Positions 53,601-60,191 of a stretch of DNA of 64,000 nucleotides are shown one piece after another. Each line of letters opens with the position of its first letter. The stretch's first letter is position 1. The stretch covers positions 1,496,470 to 1,560,469 of the forward strand of contig CAXAMN010021584.1 of assembly GCA_963970005.1 (NCBI GenBank), given 5' to 3'. The translations under genes were made by a program, and so were the position numbers. This DNA comes from Durusdinium trenchii. Its lineage: Eukaryota > Sar > Dinophyceae > Suessiales > Symbiodiniaceae. The notes beneath the pieces were generated by a model, which did no database searches, was not told where the DNA came from, and was given only the letters and a program-made list of their open reading frames with translations.

Positions 53601-55190
53601 GCCAACCTTAGCATCCATATGAAGATTATTTACTTTAACACCTTCTCGCTGAGCCTCTTTTACTACTCGCAAACACAGCGCTTCTTTTCACCCAAGCTTC
53701 TCAAGCCGCTGTACCACGCAATGGCAGAATTTTTGCTACAGCGACATTGGTTCCCGCAACACCTATTGGTTGGGCTCTGCAGGTGGTTACGCATAGGCCC
53801 ACTGCTTGACCCAACCATCATGCAGGCAGTCTCCCTCTTTGGATGCTACTTACGGCAAGGACATAGGTCCCTTGCAGAAGATCAAGAAGGTTCGTACGCT
53901 ATACAAATCCAACAATGTTGGAAGTATTGGCAGCAGCAGCTTCCCGCTGAAGACATACAGCGCCTCTTAGCTCTCTTAAAACAAAACAATACCCCGGCGC
54001 AGAGGGCGAGTGGATTTAAGCAGCTCTTTAAACAACTCGCCATTGGCAGATTGCTTGCAGCCTCACATAGGCACCTGGCTGCACGGAGATGCAAGAATGG
54101 TTGGGCCATGGGGCCCTCCATCCTGTTTTTGGACTGGCTAGCGGATCTACCTACCACTCAGGTAGGGGCAGTGCCGCGCTATGCTGTTTTACGATGGGCT
54201 CTAGGAGAAGATGCTGACTTTTGGCTGCCCCTCAGGGGCAAGCTCAGTCGCAGTCAACTTTGCGTTTGGTGTCACAACCATACACGATGCTTTCCATGCG
54301 GACCGGGATATGGAGCACTCTGTCCGACCTGCCTTCTGCCTGCTACTCCAATGGATATTACCTTGACCACCCTCCCTGAAGAAAGCAAGAGTTTTCTCCA
54401 GTTTCATCAAATTCTCGTGCCTGAGCCCAAGCAACTGCCCCCAGCATTTTCTCGACTACTAACCTCAGTAGGCTGTCGCGCGAATAACTCCTATGTTCCT
54501 TGTGTGCTTTGTCAGGGTGGTTACAACTCTGTCGATCATTGGTTATCCTTCTGTCCGGTTGTACACCTCACCTGGCTTGCTCTGTGGGCTGCTCCTGCAC
54601 CAGAGATCAATTGGCGGATAGTGCCGTCCCGCAGCATAGGAGTAGCACTTTGCTACACGCTTTTCCACCTGAGGCGGCTGGTTACCGAGTATGGCGGACT
54701 CCGACCGAACATTGCGTGTGTGCGTCACTGCAGTATTTCACATCACGTGCTTGACCTCTGGCAGCGTATCTATTCTTCGCTACCAAGTACGCTGCTTAAC
54801 CACTTCCGTGCTCCACCACAACCGAGCAGTACTGCGTGTACTGACTCCACTAAGATTCGAACGCAGCGCTTCCCTGCGGTTTTACTTGAAGCGGCCTTGC
54901 TCCCGCCTAAGGGACTTGCAACGACTCAGCCCTTTGCTAAAGGGGATACGATTGCTACTTTTGCTAAGCAGGATCACCGCCTCCGTTTGCTCCTTTCACA
55001 ACACCGAAAGCTTCCCTTTCCCACAGCAACCGCATGCCTCGTCCCCTTTTCATGCCACTGCGGGGCCATGCACTTGCGTTTGCAAGCCATGGACGACCTC
55101 AAGAATGGCAAGGTTGCTTGGTACAATTTGACGGCTCTGCGCACAAGCACACGCAAACTGGAGGAGCAGGAGTCAGCCTGCTGCATGTAA
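50655..55190 (+). CDS. AP-type endonuclease and reverse transcriptase polyprotein
   Basis: About 1,511 codons open from 50,652. The endonuclease domain (residues 83-300) has WNLNSW, LQETKW (Glu117), VGGDFNRCDQ (Asp221, Asn223), SSFDRFLVP and CHHKAL (His291), all expected for the exonuclease-endonuclease-phosphatase fold. The reverse transcriptase (about 560-800) has APGPDGLPYALW, IPKAKQG...RPLGMPD, ALFADLSKAFERI (Asp683), GVDMGRSTSVYFFCLAMDP and AGYVDDTTIVG (YVDD 774-777). The C-terminal region holds CVWC and CVLCQGGYNSVDHWLSFCP zinc knuckles. This is LINE-type target-primed machinery. The first ATG in frame is after the start of the endonuclease domain, so initiation must be upstream in another frame or by recoding. 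Confidence 0.9.
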   Translation: MCGFDDNVNLSDALLSLRVNIGKFTDCIVTDPSASVGDTSFILPNEIQSLRHIPTRFWQLCHKILQFREQRPSNLPVSVKGIHSWNLNSWSPGLPTNVHKTWIVKAMLKQAPVLLQETKWDQANLQYLSHMWPDIKVVATLAKHNPGEQAGVAILFPPGWKVLEERILVQHYAVAARVEYQACTIWLVSIYIPPSSPKAFVSNTLQTIIALTDYPVFVGGDFNRCDQNHFHTWDDFLVQAGLTDVDPALPTYKYKDQESSFDRFLVPSLFLDATQLFACIYGRYRIDTCHHKALMLRLKMKPRLRPHPQSEKHHTIPTQVFLDPTIASESLQAVARQASLLALKRKISLAQETKPASVMLSHHSRAIVWSWWRTHSCHFKKLAPLKRLYKLLGKEQTHLHIRQEELRLLYEQSADTDLLQSWQTQQGCLLIPTTVIASALQAAEVATATNTQMPFGTDNTDPVQRTRRQKIFWDRLKTVCPKGTFYHGPLLQHNGQECRTALEYDEAMLATRDFWFTHPVQYDRDWQDTLSAYRRCVVPWPVIPEPTEQDYVEHLLLTKDSAPGPDGLPYALWRMFPQQTAAILQDDFHHILAGALAPPTQVGVWIPKAKQGPTADFFRPLGMPDTLDRLQDGTVAAILFRVTRHSFHPAQTLLNSFREPQRAVLEVQGALEGSSPASALFADLSKAFERINAHWILHILRIRQCSPWVLQFARYLLFGRRIRHKVQGRLLPARNVHSGVDMGRSTSVYFFCLAMDPIFVVLNQSPQVLVVAGYVDDTTIVGRQTDPNWVREVFQNIRKWKSAGIVMDTHHCWQVGFSSRALDENMLHRVEDVWGHVTPIHESGQATCSAALQRVPGYARRFVLRHGDHCIHMASEAIPRLVTEGHPMLCQLAASPCQCRSKTQLLTNVSYAAEQLFCLDQAGLGGQCIVPSTVNLGLTIHTGWTCQLTNETMVKIPLQLSLTTLLSKQLVKFRTRLAAANRANLSIHMKIIYFNTFSLSLFYYSQTQRFFSPKLLKPLYHAMAEFLLQRHWFPQHLLVGLCRWLRIGPLLDPTIMQAVSLFGCYLRQGHRSLAEDQEGSYAIQIQQCWKYWQQQLPAEDIQRLLALLKQNNTPAQRASGFKQLFKQLAIGRLLAASHRHLAARRCKNGWAMGPSILFLDWLADLPTTQVGAVPRYAVLRWALGEDADFWLPLRGKLSRSQLCVWCHNHTRCFPCGPGYGALCPTCLLPATPMDITLTTLPEESKSFLQFHQILVPEPKQLPPAFSRLLTSVGCRANNSYVPCVLCQGGYNSVDHWLSFCPVVHLTWLALWAAPAPEINWRIVPSRSIGVALCYTLFHLRRLVTEYGGLRPNIACVRHCSISHHVLDLWQRIYSSLPSTLLNHFRAPPQPSSTACTDSTKIRTQRFPAVLLEAALLPPKGLATTQPFAKGDTIATFAKQDHRLRLLLSQHRKLPFPTATACLVPFSCHCGAMHLRLQAMDDLKNGKVAWYNLTALRTSTRKLEEQESACCM

Positions 55191-55412
55191 CGCCGTCTTC
55201 CACCTCCCTTGTCCAGTGGCTTTCCATCCCCTTGCTTTCTTGCTCTGATAATGTAGTAGCAGAAGCACATGCCTGTAGGGCTGCCATAAACCTTGCATTT
55301 GAGTATTATGTCTCCTGCATGTCCAAAGGCGTCCCCATTGACAGTGTGGTAGTGCAAGGTGACATCTTGCCAGTAATCAACTACCTGCAATACAAAGGTA
55401 GAATTAAAAAAA
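55034..55412 (+). CDS. RNase H domain, first part, in a shifted frame
   Basis: In the -1 frame relative to the RT ORF and overlapping its end. QGCLVQFDGSAHKHTQTGGAG supplies the first catalytic Asp, VVAEAHACRAAINLA the Glu, and VVQGDILPVINYL the second Asp of a type I RNase H. The frame is lost at the run of seven A at 55,406-55,412, beyond which the RNase H continues in the original RT frame. Two opposite frame changes therefore bracket this segment. Confidence 0.8.
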
Positions 55413-56459
55413 CCTGCGGTTGTCGCCATTTTAGAACAATGCCAGCACTTGCTTGCCCGAGCGCCTTGTGTGTTTCGCTTGGTTTATCTGCCAAGGGAGT
55501 GCAACCGGCTAGCAGACTACTTTGCAGGTCAGGCTAGTGCTGCAGCCAGGAAGGCGGATAACAACCCACTTGTTCCCTTGCATCATGTAGCGCTCCCGCC
55601 GTTTCACTTGGTGCAAGCCCTGGGCTTCATTATTCAACAGGGAGATGCAATGCAAGCCCCTGCCTTCGTTCTCACAGAGTGCCCTTCTCCCACTCCCCAG
55701 GAAATGCATACACTACTCCGAAGGCACCCACACTACAAATGGGTTGCAATGGACTACATTGCCTTGGCAGTATCGTCCTCTCATCGCCTCAACGTAGGGT
55801 ATAAGCCCACGGTCAACTCCATGGGCGGTCGATTTTATTCAGTTGGCAATGCCGCGCAACGCCTGCCGCGTCAGGTTCGGCTGCTTCTCTTTGGCAACTC
55901 ACATTGGGAGATAGACATTAGTGGAGCACACTATGAGCTCATGAGACGGCAGTGCAGGGCAGCTGAGGTTCATTTATCACTACTGCCAATTACACAAATG
56001 AGAAGCTACCTCACAAGAGCTCTTAGGGCACCGATTGCCGAAACTGACATTAGCCTCCTGGTCAAGACATGGCCACTAGTCATCATTAACAGCGCCACTC
56101 CACAGGAAGCTATAGAATACCTTAACAAACGCATCCAAATGGAACCGTCACATCACCTGGTGAGCTTTGCACGGGAAGTGTTCGCTGCTAGCCGTTATGC
56201 CATGCATCATCCTCCCTCATGGTGCCCTTCTGGGCCAGAAAGGACAGGTCGAGGTGCACCCTTTCACTATTTCGAGGTCCTGGAGCAGCAGGTTACATGG
56301 GCTGCTTACTCCTTCCTGCAGCCGCGGGTAGGTTTCGTCTCGGCCATCTGGTTGCATGATGGCTTTTGGGTTGCCCTCGACCGGAAAATGACACGCTCGA
56401 GGCCCTCAATACCCATCTCTGCCAGACCTTTGGCTTTGACCCTACCGAGCCGCCACTGA
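55404..56459 (+). CDS. RNase H end and polymerase-like domain
   Basis: Starts KKPAVVAILEQCQHLLARA and reaches LPRECNRLADYFAGQA, the last RNase H motif with its Asp. Counting from 55,449, residues 125-310 contain GGRFYSVGNAAQRLPRQVR, WEIDISGAHYELMRRQC (Asp156), KTWPLVIINSATP and AIWLHDGFWVAL (HDG 303-305). The D...YEL-R and HD pair resembles motifs A and C of family A-type palm domains, but this is a loose comparison. The protein ends out of frame at 56,459; the coding frame appears to continue in the next feature. Confidence 0.65.
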   Translation, partial: LKKPAVVAILEQCQHLLARAPCVFRLVYLPRECNRLADYFAGQASAAARKADNNPLVPLHHVALPPFHLVQALGFIIQQGDAMQAPAFVLTECPSPTPQEMHTLLRRHPHYKWVAMDYIALAVSSSHRLNVGYKPTVNSMGGRFYSVGNAAQRLPRQVRLLLFGNSHWEIDISGAHYELMRRQCRAAEVHLSLLPITQMRSYLTRALRAPIAETDISLLVKTWPLVIINSATPQEAIEYLNKRIQMEPSHHLVSFAREVFAASRYAMHHPPSWCPSGPERTGRGAPFHYFEVLEQQVTWAAYSFLQPRVGFVSAIWLHDGFWVALDRKMTRSRPSIPISARPLALTLPSRH

Positions 56460-56692
56460 TGCGGTGTGACTCTCTGCAACCCAAGTTTGCTCAGTTGCTG
56501 TCTGAATGTGCTTCTGCGGCCCCTGTCATCGGTTCGCACTCCCATGCCTCCTCGCAAGGACCTCTCCCTGAGGTCGTGCGTATACACAGGAAACGCACTT
56601 TCACTGGCGCGCACCCAACACAACAAGAAGCACTCGAACAGCGACTCGCAAAAAGAATTAAAGCGCAACATGCTAAGCGGCGACGCACATGA
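56366..56692 (+). CDS. C-terminal end of the polymerase-like ORF after a frame change
   Basis: ENDTLEALNTHLCQTFGFDP follows naturally on the HDGFWVALDRK of the previous frame, ending in a basic tail (EQRLAKRIKAQHAKRRRT) and a stop at 56,692. The shift lies at about 56,375. Either an indel in this copy or recoding. Confidence 0.6.
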   Translation: MGCPRPENDTLEALNTHLCQTFGFDPTEPPLMRCDSLQPKFAQLLSECASAAPVIGSHSHASSQGPLPEVVRIHRKRTFTGAHPTQQEALEQRLAKRIKAQHAKRRRT

Positions 56693-57094
56693 TAATTTGT
56701 GCTGTGAGCCAACAAAACAAGCAGCCCCCTGTTTGAATAATTTCTCGTCGCTATCTTGGACAGCGCGTGTTTCTTCCTTAGTTAAGATTGACATGGGAGT
56801 AAAAGCAGCCACTAGATCTCCTTTCTACTGGCTGTTTGTATTGCTCATTGTCTCTTATTTTGTTATGTGTTTGTCAGTTGTGCTGTGACTGGTACAAAAT
56901 TTCTGCTCTGATTCCGCTATCTGGGCTCAAACCGCTGCGATATATCAGACAGCTTTCACCAACGAATGGTAGGGGGATTGCTCCTACAATCCCTGTCCTA
57001 CACAGCAGAACACTTCAGCCCGAGTGAGAGGGTTAGGACCTTAGTCCTGATCCTCAAGGAAAGGAGCACATAGTCTGTAGGACGTGTCTTCCGA
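56693..57094 (+). other. Junction region between the retroelement and copy C
   Basis: No gene. TCCGCTATCTGGGCTCAAA at 56,913 faintly recalls the spliced leader. AGGACCTTAGTCCT at 57,035-57,048 is a hairpin with the same CTTA loop as in the leader of the methyltransferase ORF. No poly-A, target duplication or second clear leader relic is present. Confidence 0.45.
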
Positions 57095-57979
57095 ATGGAC
57101 GTTGGGCCGGGGGGTTTGGACCTCACTCCCTTTGCTCGCCAGATCTATAAACACCCTGACGTGGAGGTACACTTTGTCCAGATCAATATCAAGCTAGCCC
57201 AAAGGCAGCTCCCGCTACGACTGGCTGCTGCTGGTTTCCCAAGGACTCTAATCGAGGATGGTACATGCCCTCGAATATTGGAAATGCAATTAGTTGCTGT
57301 TCCACCTGAAATGCGCAGATCCACCCTTGTACTTCCTAGTGGGCAGGTCCTTTTTCCCTTTGAAGATTCACCACACATCACAAATGATGGTGTTCTCCTG
57401 CATGGTAGAAGTGCCCTACAAAGGGCACTTGTTTATCGCATTCTTCAACAATCAGAATGTATATCTCCCAATGGATGGGTGGTAGCGCGAGGACAGGCCA
57501 GACCTCCAGAACCGGGGGAGGTTGTAGCCTCTTTCCCTTTCTCACAGCTCTATACCTTGCCAGCTGTACCTGACGCCCCACCTCGTCCGACACCACCAAT
57601 CCCGCCCTGGCTGTTGCCGCAAAGTCGCCCCACCCCCGTCCAAGAGCAGACAACTCGAACATGTGGAGGTGCAAATTTGCCACAAGCCGACACAGTGCGC
57701 CCCCCTGCCCAGCTAGGTGTTTATGCATTGCAGGCTCTTACGGAACAGGATGTGAGTGCTGGTCAAGATGTGCCATACGCACGACTTAGTAGAGAACTCA
57801 TCACTCGTGCCAGTACAGTGCGAGTGCTAGCGTGCGACATCCAACGCACCCTTCAGAACATACATGCACGTCGACAGCATTGCAATGTACAGCCAGGGGC
57901 CAATGCGTGCTGGGCACTAGCTAGCGAAATGGACATGATACTTACCGCCCTGAGAGAGACGCAGAGTGCTACCACATGA
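57095..57979 (+). CDS. Helicase-element ORF1, unknown
   Basis: 294 residues from ATG 57,095 (MDVGPGGLDLTPFARQI). An N-terminal domain of about 150 residues (VEVHFVQINIKLAQRQLPLRL, STLVLPSGQVLFPFEDSPH) is followed by a Pro-rich linker (PPRPTPPIPPWLLPQ) and a helical C-terminus (STVRVLACDIQRTLQNIHAR). The layout, globular-linker-helical, matches ORF3, and both start X-DxTxF. A structural, gag-like role is conceivable by position only. Confidence 0.6.
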   Translation: MDVGPGGLDLTPFARQIYKHPDVEVHFVQINIKLAQRQLPLRLAAAGFPRTLIEDGTCPRILEMQLVAVPPEMRRSTLVLPSGQVLFPFEDSPHITNDGVLLHGRSALQRALVYRILQQSECISPNGWVVARGQARPPEPGEVVASFPFSQLYTLPAVPDAPPRPTPPIPPWLLPQSRPTPVQEQTTRTCGGANLPQADTVRPPAQLGVYALQALTEQDVSAGQDVPYARLSRELITRASTVRVLACDIQRTLQNIHARRQHCNVQPGANACWALASEMDMILTALRETQSATT

Positions 57980-58233
57980 AGGGCTTCCAGAATTGACCAG
58001 ACCAACCTAGGTAACTAAGTTGTGGCGGACCAACTAGCGAGCGTACTAACTCGCATCACGGGCCCCTTTACCTACGTAGCAAGCTACGGACCAAAGTTCT
58101 TTCTCCGTTAGTTGTGTTTCCCAAGCTCAGCGCATGAGACTAAGAGAGCCTGCTGCTGTTCAGGCTCGAAGTAGAACAGTGACCGCGCGCCTCTGCCCAG
58201 CCTGGTCAAAACAAACAGTAGCTGTTGTTGCCC
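57980..58233 (+). other. Intergenic leader before ORF2
   Basis: Contains several short inverted repeats: CTACGTAG, CTAACTCG/CGAGCGTACT and TCCGTTAG. No gene. Confidence 0.35.
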
Positions 58234-58869
58234 ATGGCCCTCCCTTTCATTGTTGGCCCTCATCAGTGCTCCCTCACTCAGGGCCCAGATGGGCGCCCTC
58301 AAGTTGAGGTTGTCTTGCGCATAAGGCTACCACTGGCGGAGTTTTTCGATGCTCTCCTCCTTACACTTGCAGAACAGCACCCCCTCTTTCCACAGGGAGG
58401 GCGCGAGCTTGATCCGGCTACTATAGCCCCAGTCAAAGCAGGTCTGCTGGCAAAGGAGCGCAGTAGCCCCCCTGTAAAGGAGGAGGCTTCGCCCAAGCGG
58501 AAAACAGCTCGTCGCATACAACCCAAGAAGCCTGCTCATCCTCCCATGCAGGTTACACCTGCTGATCCCACCCACGAAAAGCTGCTTGCGGTACTCTCGC
58601 AAGCCGCGCAACTCCCTGACACAGAGGAGCGAGGGGGCGCTACTGCTTCTGCAGATCCCCCACCCACTCACCCTGGGGGGAAGGCGAGGCCGCCAACCCT
58701 GGCGCCGGCCAATGATTGGCCTCCCCGACAGGCCACAAGCAGTAGGCTCCCGGCACAGCAGTGCATTACACAAGGAAATGTTCATTACCGTGTTGCGGAA
58801 GACGGCACGCAAGAGCATCTACCACCGCCGCGTGCATTTGCGCACCCAAAGAAGTGCCCTGTCCAGTGA
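58234..58869 (+). CDS. Helicase-element ORF2, small basic Pro-rich protein
   Basis: About 211 residues from ATG 58,234 (MALPFIVGPHQCSL). An N-terminal segment (VEVVLRIRLPLAEFFDALLLTLAEQHP) is helical; the middle is strongly basic (SPKRKTARRIQPKKPAHPP), suggesting nucleic-acid binding; the rest is Pro/Ala-rich. No known domain. Short gap to ORF3. Confidence 0.55.
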   Translation: MALPFIVGPHQCSLTQGPDGRPQVEVVLRIRLPLAEFFDALLLTLAEQHPLFPQGGRELDPATIAPVKAGLLAKERSSPPVKEEASPKRKTARRIQPKKPAHPPMQVTPADPTHEKLLAVLSQAAQLPDTEERGGATASADPPPTHPGGKARPPTLAPANDWPPRQATSSRLPAQQCITQGNVHYRVAEDGTQEHLPPPRAFAHPKKCPVQ

Positions 58870-59080
58870 ACCTGAGACGAGACTGATTGCTCCCCTTCCC
58901 CACTCTTCCATGGGCCCCCATAATTGTCTCCATTTGTCCCTGCAGACTTTTGGCTCAGAGTGAGAGAAATAGCTTGACAGAATAGCTTGACAGCTCTTCT
59001 CTTGTATCACATCAGCCTACTCGACTCTTGACCTTGCCTGCACACATCGGTGTAAAGACAAACTGCAAGTCGAACTAGCC
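58870..59080 (+). other. Intergenic leader before ORF3 with spliced-leader-like motif
   Basis: CTGCAG followed by ACTTTTGGCTCAGAG at 58,941-58,960 contains TTTTGGCTCA, the 10-base core of the spliced leader, directly after an AG. AGCTTGACAG is repeated at 58,971 and 58,983. Confidence 0.45.
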
Positions 59081-59908
59081 ATGCAGGCGCATCCAGAACC
59101 GTTGTTCCTGGCAGATGATGGTACATATGTTGATGTCACTGATTTTGTTCGTTTTGAACTCGACCATCAGGACATTCGATATGGGGTCTTAGACCTCATT
59201 GTAACCTTCGTCTATCGGGGGAGGAGAGAGCGGTGCTACTTACTTCATTTCTTCCCGGTTGATGCAGTCAAAGAAAACGTACACACTCCTTTCCCCGAAT
59301 GGACAGAGGGGTTTGAATTTCCGCCAGCACTGCTCAAACTTCGGGCAGTCATTGATGATGCTATTATCCCGCTCTATCATCAGGGCTGTATTGCCATCAA
59401 CACCAGGGGAGCCACAATCTATGGAACAAAGCGAACTAGGCTTCGCAGGATGATTTTACACATACAGCATCACGAAAGCCACCTCCTCGCTGTGCTGGCA
59501 GAAGCTGTGAGCGCTAGGCCCATCGCAGAGAACGTAGACCCCTTTGACATCTTTCTGCAGACACGCCCCTTCTCAGCCTCCCTTCCTCGGCGAGTAGGCT
59601 TTTGGTCCACTACCGACAGACAACAACAGCATGTCCTTCGAGTAGACACGCAACTAACTGCGCAACCGCCCCCACAGCGTCACACAGACCGTACGCACCA
59701 CCAGATCGAATCAGCCCTGCGCGCAAGAGTGCAAAGTCTGCATGCATTGGTACAGGAAATTGAACAAACAGTGGACTCTTTGCCTCATGATGTGCAAGGT
59801 GCGCTACTCACTCCCCTGACTGACCTACATACCCAGCTGTGTGGCCTGGTTTACGTAGCATGGTTATTTTCTCTGTTACACCCACATGCGGATGACCACG
59901 ATCAGTAG
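59081..59908 (+). CDS. Helicase-element ORF3, unknown
   Basis: 275 residues from ATG 59,081. The N-terminal domain has YVDVTDFVRFELDHQDIRYGVLDLIVTFVYRG and a later AVIDDAIIPLYHQGCIAINTRG; the C-terminal helical part is ARVQSLHALVQEIEQTVDSL...LHTQLCGLVYVAWLFSLL. A fragment of the same ORF sits inverted in copy B (42,141-42,500), so the ORF belongs to the element family. Organisation parallels ORF1. No known domain. Confidence 0.6.
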   Translation: MQAHPEPLFLADDGTYVDVTDFVRFELDHQDIRYGVLDLIVTFVYRGRRERCYLLHFFPVDAVKENVHTPFPEWTEGFEFPPALLKLRAVIDDAIIPLYHQGCIAINTRGATIYGTKRTRLRRMILHIQHHESHLLAVLAEAVSARPIAENVDPFDIFLQTRPFSASLPRRVGFWSTTDRQQQHVLRVDTQLTAQPPPQRHTDRTHHQIESALRARVQSLHALVQEIEQTVDSLPHDVQGALLTPLTDLHTQLCGLVYVAWLFSLLHPHADDHDQ

Positions 59909-60191
59909 TGACAGGGCCCCTGATATGCCCCTGAAACAATCGTGAGTCTCCTTCTTTTGCAGTATAGGTTGAACAGGTGTCCCCGGCACTATGCCAAATA
60001 CAGTTGGTCTTTCATGAAAGCACTTTGCTGCAACGTTTGGCTCACAGCAGGTCGTAGTGCCCTGCATGCAAGAGTGAGGTCAGCCTTAGCTGACTTCATT
60101 CGTGTTGCCTTTCGTGTGCTTTCGCCGCCAGGGCACCTGCCAACCTTAGTTGGCGGGGGCTATACCTGCATTGTCAAACAGAGAAACTCGA
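59909..60191 (+). other. Intergenic leader before the giant ORF
   Basis: TTTGGCTCA at 60,036-60,044. An in-frame stop (TAG 60,147-60,149) lies upstream of the giant ORF's first ATG. Short ORFs in other frames have no support. Confidence 0.4.

Larger units (their letters stand above)
43366..56900 (+). mobile_element. Retroelement with deubiquitinase-methyltransferase ORF and LINE-type RT
   Basis: It begins with the spliced-leader relic, followed by a 430-base leader with three hairpins. Then come a large ORF with USP-like and DNMT domains, a second short ORF in the same frame, and an ORF with AP-endonuclease and reverse transcriptase. RNase H and a polymerase-like domain follow. Retroelements carrying DNMT3-type methyltransferases have been described in Symbiodinium; self-methylation of new copies was proposed. 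The 3' limit is uncertain: no poly-A or target duplication is visible and the next element follows on the same strand. Confidence 0.75.

Noticed and set aside
55404..55415. Programmed -1 frameshift at AAAAAAAC
   Set aside because: The required change from the RNase H frame to the following frame is +1 (or -2), not -1, so a homopolymer indel is the simpler reading.
59941..59962. Mini-intron GTGAGT...TTTTGCAG
   Set aside because: The interval is only about 21 bases, too short for an intron, and it lies outside supported coding sequence.
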